Source: Oceanospirillaceae bacterium
GTDB lineage: Bacteria > Pseudomonadota > Gammaproteobacteria > Pseudomonadales > Balneatricaceae
Direction: 5' to 3'
Assembly (NCBI GenBank): GCA_013215375.1
Contig: JABSRB010000036.1
Span: forward strand, 1 to 59,482
DNA: 59,482 nucleotides
In this document: piece by piece, positions 44,212 to 53,379 of the stretch
Layout: every line of letters starts with the position of its first letter
Position numbering within the stretch: the stretch's first letter is position 1
Made by a program: the position numbers and the translations under genes
Notes under the pieces: model-generated
What the model was told of the DNA's origin: nothing
What the model saw: the letters and a program-made list of their open reading frames with translations, nothing else
Database searches by the model: none

Positions 44212-44463
44212 ATGGCTATTTTTGATTATTTTAGAAAAGAAAAAAAGAAGACAGCATCCTTGGCCAAAGAGCGATTGCAAATTATCGTCGCACACGAGCG
44301 CAAAGGTAGAAACGCACCTGATTATCTACCGCAATTAAAGCGCGATATTCTCGAGGTTGTTTCTAGATATGTAAAAATCTCTGAGCAGGATATCACCCTT
44401 GAAGTAGATAACGATGGCGGCTTAAATGTGCTGGAATTAAACGTCACCTTATCGGATAAATAG
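44212..44463 (+). CDS. minE: Cell division topological specificity factor MinE
   Basis: 83-aa protein with the N-terminal anti-MinCD segment (FDYFRKEKKKTASLAKERLQIIVAHERKGR) and the C-terminal topological domain (DYLPQLKRDILEVVSRYVKISEQDITLEVDNDGGLNVLELNVTL). Begins 2 bp after the minD stop. It stimulates MinD ATP hydrolysis and sets the oscillation that places the septum at mid-cell. Confidence 0.97.
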   Translation: MAIFDYFRKEKKKTASLAKERLQIIVAHERKGRNAPDYLPQLKRDILEVVSRYVKISEQDITLEVDNDGGLNVLELNVTLSDK

Positions 44464-44485
44464 GGCTGCGTTAATTAAAATTCTG

Positions 44486-44527
44486 CACCACTCAAGACGC
44501 CGTTTTCGGCTGCCTGCTTGAGTGGTG
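44486..44527. terminator. Terminator after minCDE
   Basis: Perfect 11-bp stem CACCACTCAAG/CTTGAGTGGTG with a 20-nt loop that contains its own GCCG-tttt-CGGC hairpin. It lies between minE and the convergent epimerase gene. No long T tract, so strength is uncertain. Confidence 0.65.
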
Positions 44528-44555
44528 TAATAGTGTATTTATCTTATTCTCTTAC

Positions 44556-45467
44556 TTACAACTCCACTGGGGCGTCGATATATTTTCGCCAGTTATGCTG
44601 CTCTTCAAATCCTAGTACTTGGCGAATTTTCCGGTTTGAAAACAACGCTTCGTGCTCTGCTAACTCACGCGACATAGGCACACCTGGGAAAAACTGCTCG
44701 CACAGCTGAGCACTGGTAAGAATCGCACCGTTAGTATCATTACCCGCATTGAACACTTGATAGCCAAGGCCGTCTTTTTTCAGGCATAGATCGACAATCT
44801 GCCCGAGATCACGAGCATCTATATAACAAAAGGCATTGCGCCTGCGCACTTGTGGATTGCGAAAGTAGTTGGGGAACAACTGCGTGTATTCGTGTGGTTC
44901 AATAACATTGCCTATTCGCAGCGCATAAATATCAAATCCTGAGCGGCGCTGAAAGCTACGTGCAGTCTTTTCATTAAGCACTTTTGAAAGTCCATAGCTA
45001 TCCATAGGGTCCACGTCGTAGTCTTCCTCTAAGGGCAGTGAATGTGGGTTGGTTTCACCATGGGAGAAACAAATACCATAAGTCGTCTCTGATGAGGCAA
45101 TGACTATCTTCTTTATACCTAACTTAACCGCCGCTTCAATGACATTGTAGGTACCGATAGTATTTACCCTAAAGGTTTCATTATCCGGGTTAATTAAGAT
45201 GCGCGGTACCGCGGCAAAATGGACCACTGCGTCAAATTTAGGGACCCCATCGCCCTCCTCCAGCTCATCAAACCCCGCATAACTACTCATGGCATTAAAC
45301 ATTTGACCAGAGTCAGTTATATCAGCGATGAGGTTATCTACTCCCGGGTGATCTAGGGGCGTCAAATCTATGTTTAACACGCGATAACCTTGATCTATCA
45401 GGTAAGACACCACATGTTTGCCCGCCTTTCCCGATCCACCGGTAAATAAAATCCGCTTAACTGCCAT
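44556..45467 (-). CDS. NAD-dependent epimerase/dehydratase family protein
   Basis: 303-aa extended SDR. ILFTGGSGKAGKHVVSYLIDQGYRVLNID is the Rossmann nucleotide site (TGGxGxxG) with an acidic residue at the end of strand 2, suggesting NAD. The catalytic motifs are VIASSETTYGI and the YGLSK Tyr-x3-Lys (DSYGLSKVLNEKTARSF). AVVHFAAVPRILINPDNETFRVNTIGTYNVIEAA is also typical. It resembles uronate dehydrogenase or UDP-sugar epimerase relatives. It lies downstream of the GntR gene in the phosphonate cluster; its role there is unclear. Confidence 0.85.
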   Translation of the reverse strand: MAVKRILFTGGSGKAGKHVVSYLIDQGYRVLNIDLTPLDHPGVDNLIADITDSGQMFNAMSSYAGFDELEEGDGVPKFDAVVHFAAVPRILINPDNETFRVNTIGTYNVIEAAVKLGIKKIVIASSETTYGICFSHGETNPHSLPLEEDYDVDPMDSYGLSKVLNEKTARSFQRRSGFDIYALRIGNVIEPHEYTQLFPNYFRNPQVRRRNAFCYIDARDLGQIVDLCLKKDGLGYQVFNAGNDTNGAILTSAQLCEQFFPGVPMSRELAEHEALFSNRKIRQVLGFEEQHNWRKYIDAPVEL

Positions 45468-45513
45468 GAAGTCCTCCTAAAGTTTGGTTATTTTTATAAT
45501 ATCTAACACTAAC

Positions 45514-45582
45514 TAGTTCCCATCCAGAAACAGATGTCTACTGCGAAAGCCTCGCTACGACCCCGTTTCTGGATGAGAACTA
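45514..45582. repeat. 18-bp inverted repeat (hairpin) at the end of the GntR gene
   Basis: TAGTTCCCATCCAGAAAC (45514-45531) and GTTTCTGGATGAGAACTA (45565-45582) pair at 17 of 18 positions across a 33-nt loop. It starts exactly at the stop codon of the GntR gene. It could end or attenuate transcription between that gene and the epimerase; no U tract follows. Confidence 0.65.
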
Positions 45583-46296
45583 ACTATTCACTTGCAACGA
45601 AATTTCCAATGCATCGTGTCGCCAGAATTCCTGATCAAAGGTCACCACGTTACCATGCTGATCAAAGCTCGAGCGCATCAGTAGTAAACCTGGAGTCCCC
45701 GCTATCACTTGCAGTTCTTCTGCTTGTGTTTCAGGAAGTGGCGCGGGATACATGGTAATTTCGACTCGGCTGATTTCAATGTTGTAACGCTCTTTAAACA
45801 CTGCTGTTAGCGAGCATTCTAAAGACAAGTCGAGTAGTCCTGGGCATAATTTTGCATTGATATGAATGTGTTCAACTAACACTGAATGACCGTCTATCAA
45901 ACGCCGGCGGCGCAATAGATACTGTTTATCGCTGGCCTTCAACTGCAATTTGTCCCTGCCCCACTGTGTCGCTGATATTTCATTTTTAGATAAAATCACC
46001 GTACTAGGGGCTCGCCCTTGGGAGCTAACATTTTGCATAAAGCCTATCGAAGTGGTGGGATCGTAAGCCAGTCGCGGTGGTGAGACATACCAACCCCGTC
46101 TGATCAAACGGTAGATAAGGCCCTCTGATTCCAATTGCATCAGCGCTTGGCGCACTGTTACCCGATTGATATCGTAACTCTCTTTCAGCTCGCGCTCTGA
46201 GGGGAGCTTGCAATGTCCCGTCATAGACCCCGCTTTTATTTGCTGAGCCAAGGTATCACGGAGCCTTAAATAATATGGAATGTGTAGATCTTTCAT
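45580..46296 (-). CDS. GntR-family (HutC/UTRA) regulator, probable phn operon repressor
   Basis: 238-aa regulator: winged HTH (LRDTLAQQIKAGSMTGHCKLPSERELKESYDINRVTVRQALMQLESEGLIYRLIRRGWYV, residues 9-67) followed by a UTRA ligand domain (SQGRAPSTVILSKNEISATQW to GTPGLLLMRSSFDQHGNVVTFDQEFWRHDA). This is the PhnF/PhnR-type architecture. Two GTMTAKAC operators, one before phnW and one before phnX, sit within 2.5 kb on the same strand, making it the likely local repressor of 2-aminoethylphosphonate catabolism. Confidence 0.88.
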   Translation of the reverse strand: MKDLHIPYYLRLRDTLAQQIKAGSMTGHCKLPSERELKESYDINRVTVRQALMQLESEGLIYRLIRRGWYVSPPRLAYDPTTSIGFMQNVSSQGRAPSTVILSKNEISATQWGRDKLQLKASDKQYLLRRRRLIDGHSVLVEHIHINAKLCPGLLDLSLECSLTAVFKERYNIEISRVEITMYPAPLPETQAEELQVIAGTPGLLLMRSSFDQHGNVVTFDQEFWRHDALEISLQVNS

Positions 46297-46462
46297 TCAG
46301 ATAGCCAGATTAAAAATTAAAAACTGGCCATTGTACAACCCTCTCCAGTCTTAGACAATACAGTCATTGTTGCATACTTTACGCTGAAGATGCGGCTGCT
46401 AGAGAACAGCAGCGGCTTACTCTTAAGTAGCCACTGCACACTCTATACAGGCACCACTATAT

Positions 46463-47311
46463 CTAAGGGCGTTCACCACGCGATAAGCGCGCGTTGATGT
46501 CCTCGATAACAGCCGGTAAATCAACAATGGTATCGATAACGTAATGCGCACCCGCCTCTCTTAGTAGCTGTCTAGTCTCTAAAGTAAGGCGAGTAATATC
46601 ACTTTGGGTAAGCGCTGCAGCTTCTTCCAATGAATTAATATTCATATAATTACTGTAACGCGCCACACCTACTGTCCAACACCCAGCATTTAAACCTTCG
46701 CCAACGCCCGAGGTAGTGTCATCGACTTTAACCACCGATTGAATCGTGGTGATGTCTAACAAATCCATGTTTTTATAAACCATGTGCGGTTTAGGGCGTG
46801 CGCCATTGAGTACTTCATCACCGGCAACCGTGGTATCAGGGCTAAAACCTTGCTCAATCGCTGCCTTTAACAACACATCGACCATCGGCCTTGTAAACCC
46901 GGTAGATACACCTAATTTTATGCCGTCCTTTTGCAATTGCTGCGTGACGGTAGCAATGCCGGGAAGCAGCGACGTGTATAGCGGCAAACAGGCGACTTGA
47001 GCGGGGACAAACTCTTCAAACATGTTCGCCACATCGATGTCAGTAGGGTACTGACCTTTAATGCTTTTCCAGCGCTCTTTGATGACAGGGTCTTGAGTCA
47101 GCATTTTAATGTGCAAGTCTTTGCGTAGCCCCATAGGGCCACGAGCTTCTAACATGCTAATTTCTACGCCTTGGTTTTTAAATACTTCAACGAATACCAC
47201 TGCTGGCGCTATCACATAAGCATCGGCAGTGGTGCCACTCCAATCAAGTATTACGCCTTGAACTTTTCCACGGTAAGAACGGCTAAAAACAAAATCTGCA
47301 GGGTTATTCAT
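46463..47311 (-). CDS. phnX: Phosphonoacetaldehyde hydrolase
   Basis: 282-aa HAD-superfamily enzyme that splits phosphonoacetaldehyde to acetaldehyde and phosphate. The nucleophile aspartate and helper threonines are in VILDWSGTTADAYV; the Schiff-base lysine is in MGLRKDLHIKML, diagnostic for PhnX; the later HAD motifs are LGVSTGFTR and KVDDTTSGVGEGLNAG. ATG 47311 has AGAGGA upstream; the frame to 47332 does not. Second step of the 2-aminoethylphosphonate route after PhnW. Confidence 0.96.
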   Translation of the reverse strand: MNNPADFVFSRSYRGKVQGVILDWSGTTADAYVIAPAVVFVEVFKNQGVEISMLEARGPMGLRKDLHIKMLTQDPVIKERWKSIKGQYPTDIDVANMFEEFVPAQVACLPLYTSLLPGIATVTQQLQKDGIKLGVSTGFTRPMVDVLLKAAIEQGFSPDTTVAGDEVLNGARPKPHMVYKNMDLLDITTIQSVVKVDDTTSGVGEGLNAGCWTVGVARYSNYMNINSLEEAAALTQSDITRLTLETRQLLREAGAHYVIDTIVDLPAVIEDINARLSRGERP

Positions 47312-47361
47312 AATTAATCCTCTGTCTAACATTATTTGGACTAGAAACTTTACAAACCAAC

Positions 47362-47375
47362 CTGGTATATACCAG
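47362..47375. promoter_or_regulatory. HutC-type GntR operator upstream of phnX
   Basis: Perfect 14-bp palindrome CTGGTATATACCAG, matching the HutC-subfamily consensus GTMTAKAC. It lies 51 bp before the phnX start. Confidence 0.75.
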
Positions 47376-47537
47376 ATTTTCAGTGATATTATGTTCTATC
47401 ATTTTTTTTGTCAATACTTTTTCAAGCTCTTTTCTCAATTGCATACATCAAGCAACACGCTTTACTTAATTAGCGCTCTACTGTGATCGATTGGCCAGCG
47501 CTGACACCCTCGCTAACCGTTGCTTAAATATCGCTAT

Positions 47538-48659
47538 TTACCACTGCATCGATTTCTCGACGGCGCTGATTAAGCGCTCAATATCTTGTGGGTGCACATC
47601 CCCTATGTTGCCAATACGAAAACAGTCGGCACTTGAAACTTTTCCCGGATAAATAACAAAGCCACGCTGTTTGAGGGCATAATAAAATTTTTCAAAGCTG
47701 TAGGCGGATGAGTCGGGGCTATAAAAGGAGGTAATAATCGGTGACTGATCAACATCTGTCAGTAACGTCTGAAATCCGAGACGACGCATGCCCTCAACCA
47801 ACAGACGCTGATTTTCCCTATACCTAGCAGCCCTTGCGCTAATACCACCCTCTAGTTGTAATTCCTCGAGGGCTTGATCAAAGGCACGTACGACATGGGT
47901 GGGAGAGGTGAATCGCCACTTACCTTGATGGTCTTCCATGCATTTCCACTGCGCGTAAAGGTCTAAGCTTAAAGAGCGGCTTATGCCCTCAATAGCCTGC
48001 ATATTGGCGGTTTTTGCAATCACTAAGCCAAAACCAGGCACGCCTTGAATGCATTTATTGGAACTACTAATTAAATAATCAATTTGTAATTCACCTATGT
48101 CCATCTCAATACCACCAAAACTGCTCATCGCATCGACAATCAATACTTTGCCGTGTTTTTTGACGATAATGGCTATTTCCTGCAGAGGGTTCAGCATCCC
48201 CGTGGTCGTTTCGCAGTGCACCACAGCAACATGGGTAATGGTTGTATCTTGCGCCAGTACTTTCTCTAGCTGTGCTGCACTCGCTGCCACCCTCTCGTCA
48301 CTGAAGATCTCTACCGTCGGAATCTGTAAGTATTTAGCGATTTCTAGAATGCGTTTTCCGTAGACTCCATTGGTCAATACCGCCAACTTACCCCCTACTG
48401 GCACCACCGAACCTATTACTGATTCGACACTGGCCGTGCCGCTTCCCTGCATTAATACACTAGTATAGCCCGCCATTTTGGTGGCAAGCCCTACCACTTG
48501 TGCTCTGATTTTCTGCACTATGCTGTTGTAGTCATTATCCCAAGTACACCAATCTTTCAGCATCACGCTTTTGACACTATTGGTGGTGCTTAATGGTCCT
48601 GGGGTCAGCAGTAAATAGGGGTTATTAGGGAACTCGTTGCTATTTTTCAAATCATTCAT
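47538..48659 (-). CDS. phnW: 2-aminoethylphosphonate--pyruvate transaminase
   Basis: 373-aa PLP aminotransferase of fold type I (class V), transferring the amino group of 2-aminoethylphosphonate to pyruvate. Family start [32 protein letters not shown] is typical; [46 protein letters not shown], and the PLP lysine in [16 protein letters not shown] follow. RBS AAAGGTG before ATG 48659. A GntR operator lies 18 bp upstream. It acts before PhnX. Confidence 0.97.
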   Translation of the reverse strand: MNDLKNSNEFPNNPYLLLTPGPLSTTNSVKSVMLKDWCTWDNDYNSIVQKIRAQVVGLATKMAGYTSVLMQGSGTASVESVIGSVVPVGGKLAVLTNGVYGKRILEIAKYLQIPTVEIFSDERVAASAAQLEKVLAQDTTITHVAVVHCETTTGMLNPLQEIAIIVKKHGKVLIVDAMSSFGGIEMDIGELQIDYLISSSNKCIQGVPGFGLVIAKTANMQAIEGISRSLSLDLYAQWKCMEDHQGKWRFTSPTHVVRAFDQALEELQLEGGISARAARYRENQRLLVEGMRRLGFQTLLTDVDQSPIITSFYSPDSSAYSFEKFYYALKQRGFVIYPGKVSSADCFRIGNIGDVHPQDIERLISAVEKSMQW

Positions 48660-48676
48660 CTAGATCACCTTTTGTT

Positions 48677-48690
48677 TTGGTCTATACCAG
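48677..48690. promoter_or_regulatory. HutC-type GntR operator upstream of phnW
   Basis: TTGGTCTATACCAG contains the consensus GTMTAKAC (GTCTATAC) and shares 12 of 14 bases with the palindrome before phnX. It lies 18 bp before the phnW start, where a bound repressor would block the promoter. Confidence 0.72.
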
Positions 48691-48903
48691 ATAGAATCTT
48701 CAATATAACAGTGCTTGTCAAGCGACTATTATCGCACCACCGCTAAAACTTGCTGTAACGCGTAGCACTTTGCTCTACAACCGACCGGTAAACGTATCAA
48801 TCAGTGCATAAATAACGGTGGCAGGAAGACAGAACTAGCACATGGTTTTTATAGGGAAATATCCTTTAAATAACCCAGCTTAGGTTAAACACCACTGCGC
48901 TAA

Positions 48904-50604
48904 TCAACCATAAGCTTGCTGCACAGCAGCATTTTCTTGGGTAAAGGCCGCATCGGGCTGCGGCTGTTTTTTCTCTAATATAGGAATTGAAGCGATCAGT
49001 TGTTGAGTATAAGTTTGCTGTGGATCTAAGAATATTTTCCTCACTGTGCCCTGCTCTACCAACTCCCCTTGTCTCATCACACAAACCCAGTCACAGAGGT
49101 TGGCGATCACACTTAAGTCGTGTGAGATAAACAAAATGGTCAAATCCAATTGGTCGCGCAGCTCCTTAAATAAATTTAATATCTCTGCCTGAATCGAGAC
49201 ATCCAAGGCTGCCACAGATTCATCGGCAACAATGAATTTTGGATTACAGATCAGTGCTCTGGCGATACTGATTCGCTGACGTTGGCCACCGGAAAAGGCG
49301 TGCGGAAAGCGCCGCAAATGTGATACATCAACATGACAGCGCCGAGCCACTTCTATAATACGCCGGTCTATTTCCTCTCGGGTATTACATAGCTTCATGG
49401 CCACCAGCGGCTCGGCAATAATATCTCGTATGGTCATGCGCGGGTTAAGTGAGCTATGCGGATCTTGAAAGACCATCTGTGCGGTTTCTGACAATCGTTT
49501 GCGCCGTAATTTTTTATCGGCACCAAAGCTTAATGCAGGCTCGAGACAATGATAGGTCACTGTCCCTTGAGTAATCGGCGCCGCCCCTAACAACGCTTTG
49601 CCCAGTGAAGTTTTACCTGAGCCACTCTCTCCCACTAAGCCAATGATCTGCCCGAGCGGCAACTCTAAACTGATATTCTTAACCGCATGAAACAACTTTT
49701 TTCCACCCGTGGCGGTAGCCAGCGGATAGCTGATCGATAAATCTTTGATACTTAACAATGAGCTTGGTTGTGCTGCGGGTGGTGCAGGTAGATTATCTAA
49801 ATTCGGCAGCGCCGCTAATAATTTTTGCGTGTACTCATGCTGTGGGCTATACAGTACTTGATCAGCACTACCTGACTCAATCACGGCCCCCCTGCGCATT
49901 ACCATCACTTGGTCTGCTATTTTTGAGATCACTCCCAAATCATGGGTGATAAACAACATGGCCATGCCAGTTTGCTCACGCATTTCCAATAACAGCTCTA
50001 ATACTTGCGCCTGAATAGTCACATCTAAGGCCGTTGTCGGCTCATCGGCGATCAACAGTTTAGGCTTACAAGACAGCGCCATAGCGATCATCGCGCGCTG
50101 TCGCATGCCTCCGGAAAGCTCGTACACGTATTGATCAAAACGCATTTCGGGTTGCGTAATGCCGACCCGCTCAAACAGCTCTATGCCTTTTTTTCTCGCC
50201 TGTTCGCGACTAATTTTCAAGTGTATCTGCATGGTTTGCACAATTTGATCACCGATACGGATCGCCGGCGCAAAACTCGCCATTGGCTCTTGGAAAATCA
50301 TCGATACTGCACCACCACGTACCAGCTTTAACCCGGCCCCACGCAACCGCATAATATCGACAACTTGTTGTTGATGGCGCAAATACAGCTGGCTAGATTG
50401 TGCAATAACCGCATTGCCTGGTGTCATGCGCATAATAGCTTTGGCAGTGATCGACTTCCCAGAACCACTTTCACCGACCAGCCCTAACACTTCACCGGGA
50501 CGGATATTCATATTGAGTTGATCAACGGCTCTGAGCGAGCCCTCGTCCGTTTTAAAATCAATGCTCAGATCACTGATTTGCAATAAACTTGGTGAATCCA
50601 TCAT
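48904..50604 (-). CDS. Dual ABC ATPase of a peptide/opine-type importer (YejF/OppDF fusion)
   Basis: 566-aa protein with two tandem ABC ATPase domains, as in YejF. Domain 1 (residues 5-265): GLVGESGSGKSITAK, ELSGGMRQRAMIAMAL, LLIADEPTTALDVT. Domain 2 (290-550): GLVGESGSGKTSLGK, AFSGGQRQRISIARAL, FIVADESVAALDVS. Each carries the Opp-type C-terminal region after its H-loop. The ATG overlaps the stop of the permease gene by one base. Energises the importer of the three genes upstream; last gene of that operon. Confidence 0.93.
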   Translation of the reverse strand: MMDSPSLLQISDLSIDFKTDEGSLRAVDQLNMNIRPGEVLGLVGESGSGKSITAKAIMRMTPGNAVIAQSSQLYLRHQQQVVDIMRLRGAGLKLVRGGAVSMIFQEPMASFAPAIRIGDQIVQTMQIHLKISREQARKKGIELFERVGITQPEMRFDQYVYELSGGMRQRAMIAMALSCKPKLLIADEPTTALDVTIQAQVLELLLEMREQTGMAMLFITHDLGVISKIADQVMVMRRGAVIESGSADQVLYSPQHEYTQKLLAALPNLDNLPAPPAAQPSSLLSIKDLSISYPLATATGGKKLFHAVKNISLELPLGQIIGLVGESGSGKTSLGKALLGAAPITQGTVTYHCLEPALSFGADKKLRRKRLSETAQMVFQDPHSSLNPRMTIRDIIAEPLVAMKLCNTREEIDRRIIEVARRCHVDVSHLRRFPHAFSGGQRQRISIARALICNPKFIVADESVAALDVSIQAEILNLFKELRDQLDLTILFISHDLSVIANLCDWVCVMRQGELVEQGTVRKIFLDPQQTYTQQLIASIPILEKKQPQPDAAFTQENAAVQQAYG

Positions 50605-51851
50605 TATTTATCATCCGCATAAGGGTCCGCGGCGTCACGTAGTGCGTCGCCGACAAAAACAAAAGCCATCACCAATACCACGAACACCACCACCGGGAAA
50701 AACTGCCAAACCATGTTCTGCTGAATGTCCGGATCTTGGGCTTTTTGCAACAATACGCCCAAGCTATTTACCGGTTCGGTTAGACCTAAACCCAGAAAGC
50801 TCAAACTGGTTTCTGCGAGGATCACATAGGGGAAATTTATCAGAGTATCGACAATGATATAGCTGCTAAAACTGGGGATAAGATGCACCCATATTACCCG
50901 CCAACTACTGGCGCCACTGAGTTGCGCTGCCAGTACATAATCTTGATTGCGCTCGGTGAGGATATGGGTGCGTAAGCGGCGCCCCAAGGTAGCAAAATCT
51001 AACACGCCGATGATCACTGCGATGGCGAAATAACGTTGAACTGAAGTCAAATCTAGCTCAGACAGCGCCACTGCACATGCCAAATACACAGGTATGGAGG
51101 GAATCACTCGCACCGCCTCGGTGATGCTCATCAGCACCGCATCGACTCGCCCGCCATAATAGCCACTGATGCCTCCGACCAACAGCGAGGCAAACAATTT
51201 CACTATCAACGCCACAATAGCGATGCTAACGGTAATCCAGATAGCGTGTAACGTACGGCTGAATACGTCCTTGCCGTCCTCATCGGTTCCCATCAGGTGG
51301 ATCTGGCCATCACTGACGCCAAATAAATGTCGATTCCAGCGAATATCTAAATCCAGACCGGCAATGCTAAAGTCCAGTAAGCTGTATTCCCAACCTTGGA
51401 CAAAAAACTGTACATAACGTCGTTGCTGCTGGTCAATTTTGTATTTATTCTGATTGGAAGAGCTCAATGCACCACTGGCAATCATTGCATCTAGTGCATC
51501 CAAATTGCCGCCAGCCAAAGCTTTTAGATCCAGTGTGGCTCCGGCTTTAGTATAGGTATAGCTAAACGGGCGCATTGAAAAACCTTGCTCATCCCACCAG
51601 AGCATGGCCTGCGGAGCTCCGCGTCGATATTGGGCATCTGCGCCACGAATAGTCGGGTCTATGGGCGCAAAAAACGGTGCGAAAAAACCCATCATCACGA
51701 TACTGGTTAATATCCAGCCGGCAATGCGGCCACTGATCTTGCGTTTAAAGCGCGCTTTGATCAGCGCCAGTTGCCCCGCTGTATAATAGGCATCATCAAT
51801 TTCACTCTTATCGCCACGGCGAAAAAGGCTGGTTAAAGTTATCATCTGCAT
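50604..51851 (-). CDS. ABC importer permease 2 (YejE/OppC-like)
   Basis: 415-aa inner-membrane protein. After a first helix (GWILTSIVMMGFFAPFFAPIDPTIRG) there is a long periplasmic insert (about residues 75-190) with KYKIDQQQRRYVQFFVQGWEYSLLDFS and HLFGVSDGQIHLMGTDEDGKDVFSRTLHAIWITVSIA, as in YejE-type permeases. The C-terminal BPD_transp_1 region contains AQLSGASSWRVIWVHLIPSFSSYIIVD, the ATPase-contact EAA loop. Coupled to neighbours on both sides by one-base overlaps. Confidence 0.9.
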   Translation of the reverse strand: MQMITLTSLFRRGDKSEIDDAYYTAGQLALIKARFKRKISGRIAGWILTSIVMMGFFAPFFAPIDPTIRGADAQYRRGAPQAMLWWDEQGFSMRPFSYTYTKAGATLDLKALAGGNLDALDAMIASGALSSSNQNKYKIDQQQRRYVQFFVQGWEYSLLDFSIAGLDLDIRWNRHLFGVSDGQIHLMGTDEDGKDVFSRTLHAIWITVSIAIVALIVKLFASLLVGGISGYYGGRVDAVLMSITEAVRVIPSIPVYLACAVALSELDLTSVQRYFAIAVIIGVLDFATLGRRLRTHILTERNQDYVLAAQLSGASSWRVIWVHLIPSFSSYIIVDTLINFPYVILAETSLSFLGLGLTEPVNSLGVLLQKAQDPDIQQNMVWQFFPVVVFVVLVMAFVFVGDALRDAADPYADDK

Positions 51852-53032
51852 TATCCAAGTACCGATCTGCGTACCCGCGGATCAATGGCCGCCAGTACAA
51901 TATCAGTGACAAAATTCATTGAAATCACCACCAGCGCCACCAAAAATAAAATAGCCGCTGCCAGTTCCTGATCGTTAGTCATCGCCAGTGCTTCAATTAA
52001 CAGTGCCGCTGAGTCCGTCAGGCCTATGACTACCGCCACAATAGGCAAGTCATTAAAGACCCGCTGAAAGTCAAAGCCAACACTGTTGAACAGCGGGTTA
52101 ATCGAGTGTCTAACCGGGTATCCTCCCCACAGCGCCATGCCACTGACCCCGCGCGCCTGGGCCGCATCCACGTATAATTTATTGGTTTCATCGACCACTA
52201 ACGCCCGCACTGTTTGCAACTGCAGCGCGGTTGCGGACCAGCCAATGACAAAAATAGGCAGCCATATATGACCGATGAAGTCATCGAGCTTGGCATATTG
52301 AAAACCATGCTCGCCAAACCAAGGTTGATTGCGCCACTCATCGCTAAACAGCCCTGTAGGTGTAGGTTCTCCTGCAAATACATAGAGTAAAATAATACTT
52401 AGAGCCAACAGAAAGTTGGGCAGCGCCAGCCCTAGATAACTAATTAATCTAAGTAGTAAATCTAATACTTTCTTCAGACTCAATACCACAGTGTTCAACC
52501 AGCGCTCACGGCGACTGTGCTGTGGATTGGTATCTGTCCAAGTTTTGTTAATCATAAAGGCCGATAAAATGCCGAAGGGAATTGCAATCAAGTAAGCAAA
52601 AAGTAAGCCCGCTATGCAAAATCCAAAGCTAATCCAGAATCTATCGCCTAGAGCGATGTTCACCGATTGACGCTTGGCACAGCTAAAGCCCAAATCACCG
52701 CGTAAGGTTAAATCGGTAATCCAGCTAGCCCAACGCACCACTAGGTGCCTATCCAGGCCCATACGGACTCGTTCCGCGTCGATATCTGCTTGAGTAATAG
52801 TCTCACCTTGAGTGTTTTTATAGGCGATGTACTTTTGTGCACAATCTCCAGGCAACACTTCCATCAGCGAAAACACAATGGCGCTGACTAGCAGCAAGGT
52901 CAAAAGCGCGAGCAGGTAACGGTTCAATACAAAACCAAGGTACTGACTGCTCCGACTACGCCAATACAGCAGCGCCCCGACACTCAGTAAAATCCAAAAC
53001 AACCAGCTACTGGCAATAAATTCAGCGATCAA
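51851..53032 (-). CDS. ABC importer permease 1 (YejB/OppB-like)
   Basis: 393-aa membrane protein with six main helices. NRYLLALLTLLLVSAIVFSLMEVLPGDCAQKY is the OppB/YejB N-terminal signature. The EAA loop is YVDAAQARGVSGMALWGGYPVRHSINPLFNS, followed by LPIVAVVIGLTDSAALLIEAL. A MITE of 166 bp lies between this gene and the upstream binding-protein gene. Confidence 0.9.
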   Translation of the reverse strand: MIAEFIASSWLFWILLSVGALLYWRSRSSQYLGFVLNRYLLALLTLLLVSAIVFSLMEVLPGDCAQKYIAYKNTQGETITQADIDAERVRMGLDRHLVVRWASWITDLTLRGDLGFSCAKRQSVNIALGDRFWISFGFCIAGLLFAYLIAIPFGILSAFMINKTWTDTNPQHSRRERWLNTVVLSLKKVLDLLLRLISYLGLALPNFLLALSIILLYVFAGEPTPTGLFSDEWRNQPWFGEHGFQYAKLDDFIGHIWLPIFVIGWSATALQLQTVRALVVDETNKLYVDAAQARGVSGMALWGGYPVRHSINPLFNSVGFDFQRVFNDLPIVAVVIGLTDSAALLIEALAMTNDQELAAAILFLVALVVISMNFVTDIVLAAIDPRVRRSVLG

Positions 53033-53166
53033 AATATGACTCCACAGGCAGAACTTGTCTTAGGGTTATATTGTCCAAAAAGACAAATACTCAGGCGATG
53101 AAAACAAAAACGGCGTACCAACCATTGCTGTACACCGCTGTCTCTATTAAATTGTCATCCTTGACA

Positions 53167-53332
53167 CTAGGAGGCTGTCCGAGAACAGACTAATCTACTG
53201 CGAGCAAGCCTATTTGGTTAAAATCAACGCTCATTTTCGTTAAATAGCACGCTATTCTCCTCAAATGATCGCTAATTTTTCCTCAAATAGTCTTGATCTA
53301 GCTACGATCGCAGTTCTCGGACAGCCTCCTAG
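53167..53332. mobile_element. MITE copy B (CTAG-ended family), 166 bp
   Basis: Near-perfect terminal inverted repeats of 20 bp beginning CTAGGAGGCTGTCCGAGAAC and ending with its complement (CTAG at 53167-53170 and 53329-53332). No coding capacity. The interior is homologous, in reverse orientation, to the element at 39200-39366. It interrupts the ABC importer operon between the binding-protein and first permease genes. Confidence 0.85.
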
Positions 53333-53379
53333 AACTTCCTCATAAATATACTGGCAGAGATAGCTCTCTGCCATTGTTG

